64,000 nucleotides of DNA from Burkholderia cepacia GG4. Lineage in GTDB: Bacteria > Pseudomonadota > Gammaproteobacteria > Burkholderiales > Burkholderiaceae. The notes under the pieces are model-generated. The model saw nothing but the letters and a program-made list of their open reading frames with translations, was not told the origin of the DNA and did no database searches. The position numbers and the translations under genes are program-made. Shown in pieces: positions 1-9,173 of this stretch. Numbering within the stretch: position 1 is the first letter of the stretch; every line of letters begins with the position of its first letter. The stretch is taken from NCBI RefSeq assembly GCF_000292915.1, contig NC_018514.1, positions 1,798,001-1,862,000 on the forward strand. The letters run 5' to 3'.

Positions 1-2
1 CG

Positions 3-488
3 CCGCTGCGCGGCCGCGAGTTCGTCACCCGCAAGATCACCGACACCGTCGCGAAGATCAAGCTCGGCAAGGCGACCAGGCTCGAGCTCGGCAACCTGGA
101 CGCGAAGCGCGACTGGGGCTTCGCGCTCGAATACGTCGAAGGGATGTGGCGGATGCTGCAGGTCGACGAGCCCGACACCTACGTCCTCGCCACCAACCGC
201 ACCGAGACCGTGCGCGACTTCGTGCGGATGGCGTTCGCGGCCGCCGGCTTCCAGATCGAATGGACCGGCAAGGGCGAGCAGGAACGCGGCATCGACGCAT
301 CGAACGGCAACGTGCTCGTCGAAGTGAACCCGAAGTTCTACCGCCCCGCCGAAGTCGACCTGCTGATCGGCTGCGCGGACAAGGCCAAGAGCAAACTCGG
401 CTGGGCGCCGGAAACCACGCTCGAGCAGCTTTGCCAGATGATGGTCGAGGCGGACCTGACGCGGAATCGTCACCATGACACGTTCTGA
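3..488 (+). CDS. bceN: GDP-mannose 4,6-dehydratase, C-terminal part (gene starts before the window)
   Basis: Converts GDP-D-mannose to GDP-4-keto-6-deoxy-D-mannose, the first committed step to GDP-D-rhamnose. Only about the last 160 residues are present, read in the third frame from base 3. Family features visible are the segment [13 protein letters not shown], then [15 protein letters not shown] with the DxxRDWG-type nucleotide-sugar motif, and the late [11 protein letters not shown] stretch, all typical of GMD. Its last 14 bases overlap the next gene, so the two are probably translated together. In B. cepacia complex the pair belongs to the bce-II cepacian exopolysaccharide cluster; the symbol rests on that context. 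A function in lipopolysaccharide rather than exopolysaccharide sugar supply cannot be excluded from this fragment. Confidence 0.88.
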   Translation, partial: PLRGREFVTRKITDTVAKIKLGKATRLELGNLDAKRDWGFALEYVEGMWRMLQVDEPDTYVLATNRTETVRDFVRMAFAAAGFQIEWTGKGEQERGIDASNGNVLVEVNPKFYRPAEVDLLIGCADKAKSKLGWAPETTLEQLCQMMVEADLTRNRHHDTF

Positions 489-1446
489 AGCCGGCCGCCC
501 GTCGCGCCGTGCGTTCGTCACGGGCCTGACGGGCTTCACCGGCCGCTACATGGCACAGCGCCTGCACGCGGCCGGCTACGATGTGTGGGGCACCATGGCG
601 CCCGGCGCGCCGCGGCCCGACGATCCGGCGCTCGCGAACTGCACGTTGCTGCCGGTCGACCTGCTCGATGCGAACGCGATGCGTGCGGCAGCCGCCGATG
701 CGCGCCCCGATGCGGTCGTGCATCTCGCCGCGCGCGCGCACGTCGCGCACGACGAGCCGTCGCAGGCCTACGCGGTCAACATCGTCGGCACGCGCAACCT
801 GCTGGCCGCGCTCGCGGGCCTCGAGCGCCGCCCGTCGGCAGTACTGCTCGCCAGCAGCGCGAACATCTACGGCAATTCGACGGCCGGCGTGCTCGACGAG
901 ACCGTCGCACCGGCGCCCGCGAACGACTACGCGGTCAGCAAGCTGGCGATGGAGTACGCGGCGAAGCTGTGGGCCGACCGGTTGCCGATCGTGATCGCGC
1001 GGCCGTTCAACTACACGGGCGTCGGCCAGGGCGACGCCTATCTGCTGCCGAAGCTCGTGTCGCACTTTGCGCGCAACGCGCCGCGCATCTCGCTCGGCAA
1101 TCTCGACGTGAGCCGCGACTTCTCCGACGTGCGCGACGTGACGGCCGCCTACCTGAAGCTGCTCGAAACCGCGCCGGCCGGCGAGACGTTCAACGTCTGC
1201 TCGGAGCGCGCGTATTCGCTGAAGGAAGTGCTGGCGATGCTGTCGCGCATCGCCGGTTACGTGATCGACGTGACGATCGATCCGCGCTTCGTTCGGCACA
1301 ACGAAGTGAAAAGCCTCTCCGGGTCGCGCGACAAGCTGCGGCGCGCGGTGGGCGATTTGCCCGTCACGCCGCTCGACGACACGCTACGGTGGATGGTCGA
1401 CGCGATGCGCAACGACACGCACGCGAACGGACATCGCACGGCGTAA
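475..1446 (+). CDS. bceM: GDP-6-deoxy-D-lyxo-4-hexulose reductase (GDP-D-rhamnose synthesis)
   Basis: Short-chain dehydrogenase/epimerase of 323 residues that would reduce the keto sugar made by the preceding dehydratase to GDP-D-rhamnose, the donor for cepacian or LPS rhamnose. An N-terminal Rossmann fold shows [12 protein letters not shown] (GxxGxxG type, about residues 16-27). A Ser-rich catalytic strand ([10 protein letters not shown]) is followed by the YAVSK active-site YxxxK near residue 150, and [10 protein letters not shown] is the substrate-binding part. The start overlaps the end of bceN by 14 bases. A strong hairpin follows about 30 bases after the stop. The symbol follows the bce-II naming of B. 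cepacia complex; Rmd is the generic name. Confidence 0.82.
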   Translation: MTRSEAGRPSRRAFVTGLTGFTGRYMAQRLHAAGYDVWGTMAPGAPRPDDPALANCTLLPVDLLDANAMRAAAADARPDAVVHLAARAHVAHDEPSQAYAVNIVGTRNLLAALAGLERRPSAVLLASSANIYGNSTAGVLDETVAPAPANDYAVSKLAMEYAAKLWADRLPIVIARPFNYTGVGQGDAYLLPKLVSHFARNAPRISLGNLDVSRDFSDVRDVTAAYLKLLETAPAGETFNVCSERAYSLKEVLAMLSRIAGYVIDVTIDPRFVRHNEVKSLSGSRDKLRRAVGDLPVTPLDDTLRWMVDAMRNDTHANGHRTA

Positions 1447-1467
1447 GCCCGGCGAATTCACGGGTAC

Positions 1468-1507
1468 AAAACACGAAGGGCCGTTCGCTTGCGCGAACGG
1501 CCCTTCG
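1468..1507 (-). terminator. Intrinsic terminator after metZ, shared convergent region
   Basis: A perfect 15-bp stem (1474-1488 with 1493-1507, four-base loop) lies between the convergent bceM and metZ genes. Read on the minus strand the stem is followed by a T-rich run (TGTTTTGT), so it best serves metZ. The plus side lacks a T tract, although the hairpin may also slow transcripts from bceM. Confidence 0.75.
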
Positions 1508-1554
1508 TCCATCGTCACGTCGGATCACGTCACGACCTGCGTGACGTGCCGCGC

Positions 1555-2745
1555 TCAGCCCTCCAGCCCGCGCGCGAGATCCTTGCGCAGGTCGCCCGCA
1601 TCCTCCAGGCCGACCGACAAGCGGATCAGCCCTTCGCTGATCCCCGCTGCCGCGCGCGCTTCCGGCGTGATGCGGCCGTGCGTGGTGGTCGCCGGATGCG
1701 TAATGGTCGTACGCGTGTCGCCGAGGTTGCCGGTGATCGAGATCAGCTTCGTGTTGTCGATCACGCGCCACGCGTTCTCGCGCTGCTGTTCGGGCGTGTC
1801 GCCCTTCAGCTCGAACGACACGATCGCCCCGCCCGCCTTCTGCTGACGCTTCGCGAGTTCGTGCTGCGGGTGCGATTCGAGGCCCGGATGAAACACGCGC
1901 GCGACGGCCGGATGCGAATCGAGCCAGCGCGCGATTTCCAGCGCGTTCGCCGACTGCTTCTCGACGCGCAGCGACAGCGTCTCCATCCCCTTCAGCAGCA
2001 CCCACGCGTTGAACGCGGACAGCGTCGGGCCTGCGCTACGCACGAACGGGAACACCTTGCCCATGATGAATTCCTTCGAGCCGACCAGTGCGCCGCCAAG
2101 CACGCGGCCCTGCCCGTCGAGGAATTTCGTCGCCGAGTGCATCACGACATCCGCGCCGAGCTTCAGCGGCTGCTGCAGTACCGGGCTGCAGAAACAGTTG
2201 TCGACGACGAACAGCGCGTTCGCGGCCTTCGCGATCTTGCCGATCGCCTCGATGTCGGCGAGTTCGGTCAGCGGGTTCGACGGCGTCTCGAGGAAGAACA
2301 TCTTCGTTTCCGGCCGCACGGCTTCCTGCCATGCGTTCAGGTCGGTCGGGTCGACGAAGGTCGTCGTGATCCCGAACTTGCTGAAGATCTGCGAGAACAT
2401 CCCGAGCGTCGAGCCGAACAGGCTGCGCGAGCTGACGAGGTGGTCGCCGGCCTGCAGTGCGGACATCACGACCGACATGATCGCGGCCATCCCCGACGCC
2501 GTCGCAATACAGGCCTCGCCGCCCTCGAGCGCCGCGAGACGCTCCTGGAACATGGTGACGGTCGGGTTCGTGAAGCGCGAATAGGTGAAGTAGTCTTCCG
2601 AGTTCGCGAAGCGCTCGGCCGCGTCGGCCGCGCTCGAGAAGCAGAAACTCGACGTGAGGAACAGCGCTTCCGAGTGCTCGTTGAAGTCGCTGCGCAGCGT
2701 GCCTGCGCGCACGGCAAGCGTGTCGAAGTTGAGGGAGTCGTCCAT
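1555..2745 (-). CDS. metZ: O-succinylhomoserine sulfhydrylase
   Basis: PLP enzyme of the Cys/Met metabolism family, 396 residues, that makes homocysteine directly from O-succinylhomoserine and sulfide in methionine synthesis. The start chosen gives MDDSLNFDTLAVRAG; the open frame runs further upstream but crosses a riboswitch-like leader. The PLP lysine lies in SATKFLDGQGRVLGGALVG, and ETPSNPL and the VDNCF strand carry the cofactor aspartate. The family could also include cystathionine gamma-synthase, but the MetZ position downstream of purF, as in pseudomonads, favours this call. It is probably controlled by the leader at 2803-2956 and ends at the terminator at 1468-1507. Confidence 0.88.
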   Translation of the reverse strand: MDDSLNFDTLAVRAGTLRSDFNEHSEALFLTSSFCFSSAADAAERFANSEDYFTYSRFTNPTVTMFQERLAALEGGEACIATASGMAAIMSVVMSALQAGDHLVSSRSLFGSTLGMFSQIFSKFGITTTFVDPTDLNAWQEAVRPETKMFFLETPSNPLTELADIEAIGKIAKAANALFVVDNCFCSPVLQQPLKLGADVVMHSATKFLDGQGRVLGGALVGSKEFIMGKVFPFVRSAGPTLSAFNAWVLLKGMETLSLRVEKQSANALEIARWLDSHPAVARVFHPGLESHPQHELAKRQQKAGGAIVSFELKGDTPEQQRENAWRVIDNTKLISITGNLGDTRTTITHPATTTHGRITPEARAAAGISEGLIRLSVGLEDAGDLRKDLARGLEG

Positions 2746-2802
2746 GTTCCGTTTTCCGTATCCGATGGCCACGCGCGTTGCGCAGGCCAGATCAAAACCA
2801 GG

Positions 2803-2844
2803 CCAAAAAACAAAAAGCCCGCTATGCGTCGGCATCAGCGGGCT
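2803..2844 (-). terminator. Intrinsic terminator between purF and metZ, possible riboswitch expression platform
   Basis: On the minus strand an 8-bp GC-rich stem (2837-2844 with 2816-2823) is followed by TTTTTGTTTTTT. It lies 58 bases before the metZ start and downstream of the SAM-II-like element. It can end the purF operon, or act as the regulated terminator in the metZ leader if metZ is transcribed from a promoter upstream of the aptamer. Confidence 0.85.
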
Positions 2845-2900
2845 TCGGTGCGGTACGACATACGACAGCGATCGACTCGGGCCGGCTGCCGCCGGCCTTC

Positions 2901-2956
2901 GCTTTAGCTGTTTTGGGAAGTCGCCCCGCGTCCGCAAGCTGAATCAAATCGACGCA
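2901..2956 (-). promoter_or_regulatory. SAM-II-like riboswitch aptamer in the metZ leader
   Basis: Read on the minus strand, a 5-bp stem GCGTC/GACGC (2951-2955 with 2928-2932) encloses an 18-base loop that starts GATTTGA and ends GCTTGCG. About 20 bases after the stem comes GCTAAAG (2902-2908). Stem, loop signature and the trailing GCTAAA in about 55 bases match my memory of the SAM-II (metA-type) consensus, which senses S-adenosylmethionine upstream of metA/metZ genes, mainly in alphaproteobacteria. The next gene is metZ and a strong terminator lies in between, which fits the role. The match was made by eye without a covariance model. Confidence 0.62.
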
Positions 2957-2998
2957 AGGCCACATCCTATCACGCTTCATTCGAAGCGTGCGCCGGCA

Positions 2999-4531
2999 TT
3001 ACTCGACCGACAACTGCAGGTTCATCTGCGACACGGCGGTGTCGCTGGCCGCGTCGCGATCGGCCTGCGACGCCGGTGCGAGGCGTGCGCGCTCGATCGC
3101 GTCGAGATACTCGGGCGTCACGGCGCCGGTGATGTAGTTGCCGTCGAAGCACGACGCCTCGAAGCCCTCGAGCTTCGGGTTGATGTCGCGCACCGCGCGG
3201 CGCAGGTCGTCGACGTCCTGATAGATCAGGTGGTCGGCGCCGATGATCTTCGCGACTTCCTCGTCGGTGCGGCCGTGTGCAACCAGCTCGCCGCGCGTCG
3301 GCATGTCGATGCCGTACACGTTCGGGAACTTCACGGGCGGCGCCGCCGACGCGAAGATCACCGACTTCGCGCCCGCATCGCGCGCCATCTGGACGATCTC
3401 GTGCGAGGTCGTGCCGCGCACGATCGAGTCGTCGACGATCAGCACGTGCTTGTCCTTGAACTCGATGCTCATCGCATTGAGCTTCTGGCGCACCGACTTC
3501 TTGCGCACCGCCTGGCCCGGCATGATGAACGTGCGGCCGACGTAGCGGTTCTTGAAGAAGCCTTCGCGATACTCGACGCCGAGCTTCGCGGCGACCTGCA
3601 TCGCGGCCGGGCGCGACGAATCGGGAATCGGCATCACGACGTCGATCGGCACGTTCGGCAGCTCGCGCTTGATCTTCTCGGCGAGGTAGTCGCCCATGCG
3701 CAGGCGCACGTTGTAGACGGGCACGCCGTCGAGGCACGAGTCCGGACGCGCGAGATACACGTATTCGAACATGCACGGATTCAGCGTCGGGTTCTCCGCG
3801 CACTGCTGGCTGTGGAAGTTGCCGGCCTTGTCGATGAAGATCGCTTCGCCCGGCTGCAAGTCGCGCACGAATTCGAAACCGATGCCTTCGACCGCCACCG
3901 ACTCCGACGTGACCATCCATTCGGTGCCGTGTTCGGTCTCGAGCTTGCCGATGCAGAGCGGGCGGATGCCGAACGGATCGCGGAACGCGAGCAGGCCGTA
4001 ACCGGCAATCAGCGACACGATCGCGTACGAGCCCTGCAGGCGGCGATGCGCGCCGGCGACGGCCTTGAACACCGCGGCCGGATCGAGCTCGAGGCCCGTC
4101 GTCGACAGCTGCAACTCGTGCGCGAGCACGTTGAGCAGCACTTCGCTGTCGGAGTTGGTATTGAGGTGCCGGCGATCGATCCGGAACATCTCGTCCTTCA
4201 GCTGCTCCCAGTTCGTCAGGTTGCCGTTGTGCGCGAGGATGATCCCGAACGGCGCGTTCACGTAGAACGGCTGCGCCTCGGCTTCGTTCGACGCCGAGCC
4301 GGCCGTCGGATAGCGGACCTGGCCGATGCCGTAGGTGCCGGGCAGGCTGCGCATGTTGCGCGTGCGGAACACGTCGCGCACCATGCCGTTCGCCTTGTAC
4401 ATGTGGAAATTGCTGCCGTCCGCCGTCGCGATGCCCGCTGCGTCCTGACCGCGATGCTGCAGCAGCAGCAGGCTGTCATAGATCAGCTGATTGACCGGGG
4501 ATTGGGAGATAACACCTACGATGCCGCACAT
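2999..4531 (-). CDS. purF: Amidophosphoribosyltransferase
   Basis: First committed enzyme of purine synthesis: makes 5-phosphoribosylamine from PRPP and glutamine. It is 510 residues, the usual size. MCGIVGVIS gives the N-terminal nucleophile cysteine of class II glutamine amidotransferases, followed by glutaminase motifs (RYPTAGS, HNGNLTN). The C-terminal phosphoribosyltransferase half has the PRPP loop VLIVDDSIVRGTTS near residue 370. It lies 52 bases after cvpA and is the last gene of a folC-dedD-cvpA-purF run, the same arrangement as in enterics and pseudomonads. A perfect 8-bp inverted repeat (2971-2990) follows the stop codon. Confidence 0.97.
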   Translation of the reverse strand: MCGIVGVISQSPVNQLIYDSLLLLQHRGQDAAGIATADGSNFHMYKANGMVRDVFRTRNMRSLPGTYGIGQVRYPTAGSASNEAEAQPFYVNAPFGIILAHNGNLTNWEQLKDEMFRIDRRHLNTNSDSEVLLNVLAHELQLSTTGLELDPAAVFKAVAGAHRRLQGSYAIVSLIAGYGLLAFRDPFGIRPLCIGKLETEHGTEWMVTSESVAVEGIGFEFVRDLQPGEAIFIDKAGNFHSQQCAENPTLNPCMFEYVYLARPDSCLDGVPVYNVRLRMGDYLAEKIKRELPNVPIDVVMPIPDSSRPAAMQVAAKLGVEYREGFFKNRYVGRTFIMPGQAVRKKSVRQKLNAMSIEFKDKHVLIVDDSIVRGTTSHEIVQMARDAGAKSVIFASAAPPVKFPNVYGIDMPTRGELVAHGRTDEEVAKIIGADHLIYQDVDDLRRAVRDINPKLEGFEASCFDGNYITGAVTPEYLDAIERARLAPASQADRDAASDTAVSQMNLQLSVE

Positions 4532-4583
4532 GGCATGTCCTTCAAGATGACAAAATCGGTTCCGTCCTGCCCGGCTCGCGTCG

Positions 4584-5078
4584 TCAAACGCGCACGTACT
4601 GGGCCATGCCGTCGGGCAGGAGCTGCTTCAGCTCGTGCACGCCCTGCTCGGCGAAAGGACGCAATAGCGCATTGCGCCAGAATTCCTGTTTGGGCAATTC
4701 GGTCAGCCCGGCCGCCGCGACCAGCAGCACCACCAGCACGCAGCCGCGGACCAGCCCGAACATCATGCCCAGCGAGCGATCGACCCCGCCGAGGCCCGTC
4801 GCCTGCGCGATCCGCGACAACAGCGCGTTCGCAACGCCCGCGACGAACACGACGCCGATCACGATCAACGCGAACGCGATCACCCACTGTGTCAGCGCGC
4901 CGCCCGGCCAGTTCGCCGGAATGTAAGGCACGACCAGTCCGACAAAGCGGGCCGCGATCACGACCGCCGCGATCCAGCCGATCAGCCCGAAAATCTCGGA
5001 GACGAAGCCGCGCCACGCGCCACGTAGCGCAGACAACGCGATCACCGCCAATACAGCGTAGTCGAAAGCCGTCAGCAT
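4584..5078 (-). CDS. cvpA: CvpA family inner-membrane protein
   Basis: Integral membrane protein of 164 residues, with about four hydrophobic segments: LTAFDYAVLAVIALSALRGA, then a stretch near IGWIAAVVIAARFVGL, then WVIAFALIVIGVVFVAGV and LVRGCVLVVLLVAAAGL. The start is MLTAFDYAV, which is typical of the family. The family was named for colicin V production and has been linked to envelope stress tolerance; its molecular activity is not known. It lies 6 bases after the SPOR-domain gene and before purF, the conserved context that makes the call secure. Confidence 0.92.
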   Translation of the reverse strand: MLTAFDYAVLAVIALSALRGAWRGFVSEIFGLIGWIAAVVIAARFVGLVVPYIPANWPGGALTQWVIAFALIVIGVVFVAGVANALLSRIAQATGLGGVDRSLGMMFGLVRGCVLVVLLVAAAGLTELPKQEFWRNALLRPFAEQGVHELKQLLPDGMAQYVRV

Positions 5079-5084
5079 CGCACG

Positions 5085-5936
5085 TTACTGCGTGAGTCCG
5101 GCTTCGCGAACCTTCGCGATCGCGGCGGATGCCGCCGCACGATCCGCGAACGGGCCGGCACGCAGCAGTGTAGCCGTGCTGCCGTCAGCCTGCTTGCTGT
5201 GCTCGACATATGCGGGCACGCCCGCCGATTTCAACTTGGTGGCCCACGAACGCGCCGTCGTGTCGTCCTTGAACGAACCGAGCTGCACCGCGAAGCGCGC
5301 ACCGGCCGGCGATGCCGGCGACGATGCGTCGCCGCTGTCGGTCGCGGCGTCGGCATTCGCGACCACCGCCGGCGCCGGCTTCGGCGCAACCGGCTTCGCC
5401 GCGGGGGCAGCCGGCTTCGCTGCGGGCTTCGGCGGCGTCACGCTTGCCGTGGTCGTCGAGGTCGTCGAGGTCGACGCATCGGGCTTCGCGGCCGGCTTGG
5501 CCGCATCCTTCGCTACGGGCGCCGGAACGGCCGCCACGGCGACATCGGACGCCGGCGGTTCGTCATGCGCGACGCCAGCCTGCACGTCGGACGCGTCGTC
5601 GTCACGCGGCGCGACCGCCTGATGCGCGGGCCGGTTCGGAATATCGATGGCGATATCGTCGGTGACCGGCTTCGGGTGCGAATCGAGCACCATCGGCAGC
5701 ACGATCACGGCGGCGACGACGAGCGCGATCGCGCCGACGAGACGCCGGCGTGCGCGTTGCTTTTCTGGAAGGGTCGGATCGAGGAGCAGTGCGTCCGATT
5801 CCGGACGCTCGGTGCGGCGCGTGCGTCGCTCGACGCGTTCTGTGCGCTCCGTGCGCACGTTCCGGGAGGCCCCGGTACGACCGCCGCGCCGGGTGGGCGC
5901 GTCGTCGTCTTTCTTGCCGAACGAGAAAATTCCCAT
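5085..5936 (-). CDS. dedD: SPOR-domain membrane protein (DedD-like)
   Basis: Bitopic inner-membrane protein of 283 residues. A charged cytoplasmic N-terminus is followed by one transmembrane helix (about 65-85, LVGAIALVVAAVIVLPMVL), a long Pro/Ala/Lys linker rich in PAAKPA repeats, and a C-terminal SPOR domain (about 205-283, starting RFAVQLGSFKDDTTARSW). SPOR domains bind glycan strands stripped of stem peptides at the septum, so a role in cell division is likely. It is inserted between folC and cvpA exactly as dedD is in E. coli. The low-complexity linker differs strongly in length between species. Confidence 0.9.
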   Translation of the reverse strand: MGIFSFGKKDDDAPTRRGGRTGASRNVRTERTERVERRTRRTERPESDALLLDPTLPEKQRARRRLVGAIALVVAAVIVLPMVLDSHPKPVTDDIAIDIPNRPAHQAVAPRDDDASDVQAGVAHDEPPASDVAVAAVPAPVAKDAAKPAAKPDASTSTTSTTTASVTPPKPAAKPAAPAAKPVAPKPAPAVVANADAATDSGDASSPASPAGARFAVQLGSFKDDTTARSWATKLKSAGVPAYVEHSKQADGSTATLLRAGPFADRAAASAAIAKVREAGLTQ

Positions 5937-5965
5937 GAATGGCTGAGTCCGAAACTGCCCGTCAG

Positions 5966-7276
5966 TCAGTGTTGCTGCGATTTCCGGTAGGCCATCACAC
6001 CTGCCACCGTATGGAAACTGCCGAAAACCACGATTCTATCATTCTCGGATGCTCTTTTTAGTGCATCTCGAAATGCTTCGGCGGGCGACGCGAACCGGGT
6101 CACGCTCGAATCGGCCCCCTCCTCCACGCCGGCCTTGCGCAGCGCGGCTTCGAGTTGCTCCGCGCTCGCCGCGCGCGGCAGCGGCAGGTCGGTCACGCAC
6201 CAGTGGTCGATCTCGCCCTTCAGGTGCCGCAGCACGCCGTCGATGTCCTTGTCGTGCATTGCGCCGAACACCGCGTAGGTGTACGGGAAGAAGCCCATGT
6301 TGCCGAGGTTCTGCTCGAGCACGGCCGCCGCATGCGGGTTATGTGCGACGTCCAGCACGATCGCCGGCTTGCCGGGCAGCACCTGGAAGCGGCCGGGCAG
6401 CTCGACGTTCGCGAGCCCGAGCCGGATGTCCTGCGCGGACACCGGCAGCACCGGGCGCAGCGCCTCGAGCGCGGCCAGCGCGGCCGATGCATTGATCAGC
6501 TGATTCGCGCCGCGCAGCGCCGGATACGCGAGCGCCGGATAACGCTTGTCGCGGCCGAGATAGCTCCATTGCTGGCGCTCCGCGCCCGGCTGCGCTTCAT
6601 AGCGGAAATCGCGGCCGACCAGCCACAGGTCGGCGCCGATCGCGGCGGCATGGTCGACCAGCGTGTTCGGCACCGCGGGATCGCCGCAGATCGCCGGCTT
6701 GCCCGCGCGGAAGATCCCCGCCTTCTCGAACGCGATCTTCTCGCGCGTGTCGCCGAGGTATTCGGTGTGATCGATGTCGATGCTCGTGACGATCGCGCAA
6801 TCGGTATCGATGATGTTGACCGCATCGAGCCGGCCGCCGAGGCCGACTTCGAGGATCACCGCGTCGAGCCCGCGCGACGCGAACAGGTGCAGGATCGCGA
6901 GCGTCGTGAATTCGAAGTACGTGAGCGAGACCGGCTCGGGCAGCGACGTGCGCGCGGCTTCGACGGCTTCGAAGTGCGGCAGCAGCTCGGCGTCGCTGAC
7001 CTGTTGCCCGTTCACGCGCGCGCGCTCGCTGAATTCGAGCAGGTGCGGCGACGTGTGGCAGCCGACCTTGTAGCCCGCATGAACCAGGATCGCCTCGAGG
7101 AACGCGCAGGTCGAGCCTTTGCCGTTCGTGCCGCCGACCGTGATCACGGGGCACGCGAATTCGAGCTGCAGCGCCGCCTTGACCTGCCCGATACGGGTGA
7201 GGCCCATGTCGATGCCGACCGGGTGCGCGCGTTCGAGATGCGAAAGCCACGCGTCGAGAGTGGGAAAAGTGCTCAT
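5966..7276 (-). CDS. folC: Bifunctional dihydrofolate synthase / folylpolyglutamate synthase
   Basis: Mur-ligase-like ATP-dependent enzyme, 436 residues, that adds glutamate to dihydropteroate and extends folate polyglutamate tails. The P-loop TVGGTNGKGSTCAFLEAI is near residue 45, then HTSPHLLEFSERARVNG, the omega-loop region, and the VLDVAHNPHAA segment of the C-terminal domain. It begins the folC-dedD-cvpA-purF set. The terminator at 7311-7353 separates it from accD, so it may have its own promoter even though the accD-folC order is conserved. Confidence 0.96.
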   Translation of the reverse strand: MSTFPTLDAWLSHLERAHPVGIDMGLTRIGQVKAALQLEFACPVITVGGTNGKGSTCAFLEAILVHAGYKVGCHTSPHLLEFSERARVNGQQVSDAELLPHFEAVEAARTSLPEPVSLTYFEFTTLAILHLFASRGLDAVILEVGLGGRLDAVNIIDTDCAIVTSIDIDHTEYLGDTREKIAFEKAGIFRAGKPAICGDPAVPNTLVDHAAAIGADLWLVGRDFRYEAQPGAERQQWSYLGRDKRYPALAYPALRGANQLINASAALAALEALRPVLPVSAQDIRLGLANVELPGRFQVLPGKPAIVLDVAHNPHAAAVLEQNLGNMGFFPYTYAVFGAMHDKDIDGVLRHLKGEIDHWCVTDLPLPRAASAEQLEAALRKAGVEEGADSSVTRFASPAEAFRDALKRASENDRIVVFGSFHTVAGVMAYRKSQQH

Positions 7277-7310
7277 CGGATCAAATCTGAATCGGTACCG
7301 CCACTACGCC

Positions 7311-7353
7311 AAAAAACGAAACGCGCCGCCCGGCGGTTCAGCCGGGCGACGCG
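7311..7353 (-). terminator. Intrinsic terminator after accD
   Basis: On the minus strand, a near-perfect 12-13 bp stem (7341-7353 with 7322-7334) with a six-base loop is followed by TTTCGTTTTTT. It lies in the gap between accD and folC and marks the end of the trp-accD transcript. Confidence 0.85.
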
Positions 7354-7376
7354 CGCAGTTCACAACGTCGCGCCAA

Positions 7377-8249
7377 TCAGGCCAGCGCGTCGGCCGGCTG
7401 TCGCTGCAGCAGCGCGAGCAGCTGCGCGATCTCGTCGCGCATCTTGCGGCGGTCGACGATCATGTCGACCGCGCCCGTCTTCACCAGGAATTCGGCGCGC
7501 TGGAAACCTTCCGGCAGCTTCTCGCGAACCGTCTGCTCGATCACGCGCGGGCCGGCGAAGCCGATCAGCGCCTTCGGCTCGGCGATCACGACGTCGCCAA
7601 GGAACGCGAAGCTCGCCGACACACCGCCCATCGTCGGGTCGGTCAGCACCGAGATGAACGGCAGCTTGGCTTCGGCCAGCTTGGTCAGCATCGCGGTGGT
7701 CTTCGCCATCTGCATCAGCGACAACAGGCTTTCCTGCATCCGTGCGCCGCCCGACGCCGTGAAGCAGATGAACGGCACGTGCTGCTCCAGCGCATTCTGC
7801 GCGCCGCGCGCGAAGCGCTCGCCGACGACCGAACCCATCGAGCCGCCCATGAACGAGAACTCGAAGCAGGCCGCGACGACGGGCAGCGTGTGGATCGCAC
7901 CGCCCATCACGACCATCGCGTCGGTCTCGCCCGTCTCGTCCATTGCTTCCTTCAGACGATCGGGATACTTGCGGCTGTCCTTGAACTTCAGCGTGTCGAC
8001 CGGCACGATTTCCTGGCCGATTTCATAGCGGCCTTCCGGATCGAGCAGCCCGTCGAGGCGTTCACGCGCGCCGATGCGCATGTGGTGATCGCACTTCGGG
8101 CACACGTGCAGGTTCGCGTCCACGTCGTTGCGGTACAGCACGGCCTCGCAGGACGGGCACTTGACCCACAGGCCTTCCGGAATGCCCTTGCGGCTTTTCG
8201 GGTCGGTCTGCTTGATCTTCGGCGGCAACAGTTTGTCGAGCCAGCTCAT
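7377..8249 (-). CDS. accD: Acetyl-CoA carboxylase carboxyltransferase subunit beta
   Basis: Transfers CO2 from carboxybiotin to acetyl-CoA, with AccA, in fatty acid synthesis. It is 290 residues with the normal domain order. An N-terminal zinc ribbon has two CxxC pairs ([10 protein letters not shown] and VCPKCDHH, about residues 33-55). The crotonase-like carboxyltransferase core shows [22 protein letters not shown] and [12 protein letters not shown]. It follows trpA by 64 bases, as expected for the trpFBA-accD-folC order of Burkholderia, and is followed by a terminator. Confidence 0.97.
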   Translation of the reverse strand: MSWLDKLLPPKIKQTDPKSRKGIPEGLWVKCPSCEAVLYRNDVDANLHVCPKCDHHMRIGARERLDGLLDPEGRYEIGQEIVPVDTLKFKDSRKYPDRLKEAMDETGETDAMVVMGGAIHTLPVVAACFEFSFMGGSMGSVVGERFARGAQNALEQHVPFICFTASGGARMQESLLSLMQMAKTTAMLTKLAEAKLPFISVLTDPTMGGVSASFAFLGDVVIAEPKALIGFAGPRVIEQTVREKLPEGFQRAEFLVKTGAVDMIVDRRKMRDEIAQLLALLQRQPADALA

Positions 8250-8313
8250 CGTATGGTTTCCTGTTCCGTGGCGGGGCGGGCCGACCGGCCCGTTCCCGCT
8301 TCCTGTGTTGTGT

Positions 8314-9132
8314 TTATCGCGCCGTGTTGCCGGCGCCGTCCAGGGCGGCGCGCAGCTCGGCGATGAAAGTCTTCAGCGCGGCGGCGGCACCCTCCGGCGC
8401 GGCGCTCTCGAGCAGCTGCACCAGGCGGCTGCCGATCACGACGGCGTCCGACACTTCGGCCACTGCGCGCGCCGTTTCTGCGTCGCGGATGCCGAAGCCG
8501 ACGCCCACCGGAACCGGCACGCGCGACTTGATGGCCGGGATTTTACCCGCAATGCTCGAAACATCCAGATTTCCGGCGCCGGTCACGCCCTTGAGCGACA
8601 CGTAATACACGTAGCCGCTCGCGATCTTGCCCACGTCGGCGATGCGTTCGTCGGTCGACGTCGGCGCGAGCAGGAAGATCGGATCGATCTGCGCGGCGCG
8701 CATTTTCTCGGCGAACACGCCCGCTTCTTCGGGCGGATAGTCGACGACCAGCACGCCGTCGACACCGGCCGCCTGCGCTTCGGTCGCGAACGCGTCGACG
8801 CCCATGCGCTCGATCGGGTTCGCATAGCCCATCAGCACGACGGGGGTTTTCGGGTCGGTCTCGCGGAAGCGCTTCACGTCGGCGAGCACGCTCTTCAGCG
8901 TGACGCCGCGCGCGAGCGCGCGCTCCGACGAGCGCTGGATCACCGGGCCGTCGGCCATCGGGTCCGAGAACGGCACGCCGAGCTCGATCACGTCGGCGCC
9001 GCCTTCGGCGAGCGCGTGCATGAACTCGACGGTCTTCGCGGGGTCGGGATCGCCGGCCGTGATGAACGGGATCAGGCCCTTACGGCCTTGTTCGGCGAGT
9101 GCGGCGAAGGTCTGCTGGATACGGGAGGACAT
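8314..9132 (-). CDS. trpA: Tryptophan synthase alpha chain
   Basis: Cleaves indole-glycerol phosphate to indole and glyceraldehyde-3-phosphate; indole is channelled to TrpB. It is 272 residues when started at [19 protein letters not shown], preceded by an AAGGA ribosome site about eight bases away; the open frame extends further upstream but loses family similarity. Catalytic Glu lies in [15 protein letters not shown], together with the catalytic Asp, and the phosphate-binding part is [15 protein letters not shown]. It lies 41 bases after a DNA methyltransferase gene that separates it from trpB, an unusual break in the trpBA pair. Confidence 0.96.
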   Translation of the reverse strand: MSSRIQQTFAALAEQGRKGLIPFITAGDPDPAKTVEFMHALAEGGADVIELGVPFSDPMADGPVIQRSSERALARGVTLKSVLADVKRFRETDPKTPVVLMGYANPIERMGVDAFATEAQAAGVDGVLVVDYPPEEAGVFAEKMRAAQIDPIFLLAPTSTDERIADVGKIASGYVYYVSLKGVTGAGNLDVSSIAGKIPAIKSRVPVPVGVGFGIRDAETARAVAEVSDAVVIGSRLVQLLESAAPEGAAAALKTFIAELRAALDGAGNTAR

Positions 9133-9173
9133 GGCAATTTTCCTTGATGCGATCGGCACTGCGGCGGCGCGAC

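Noticed and set aside
2654..5095. 813-codon open frame on the plus strand
   Set aside because: Lies over metZ, purF and cvpA, all well recognised; composition is a shadow of high-GC third positions.
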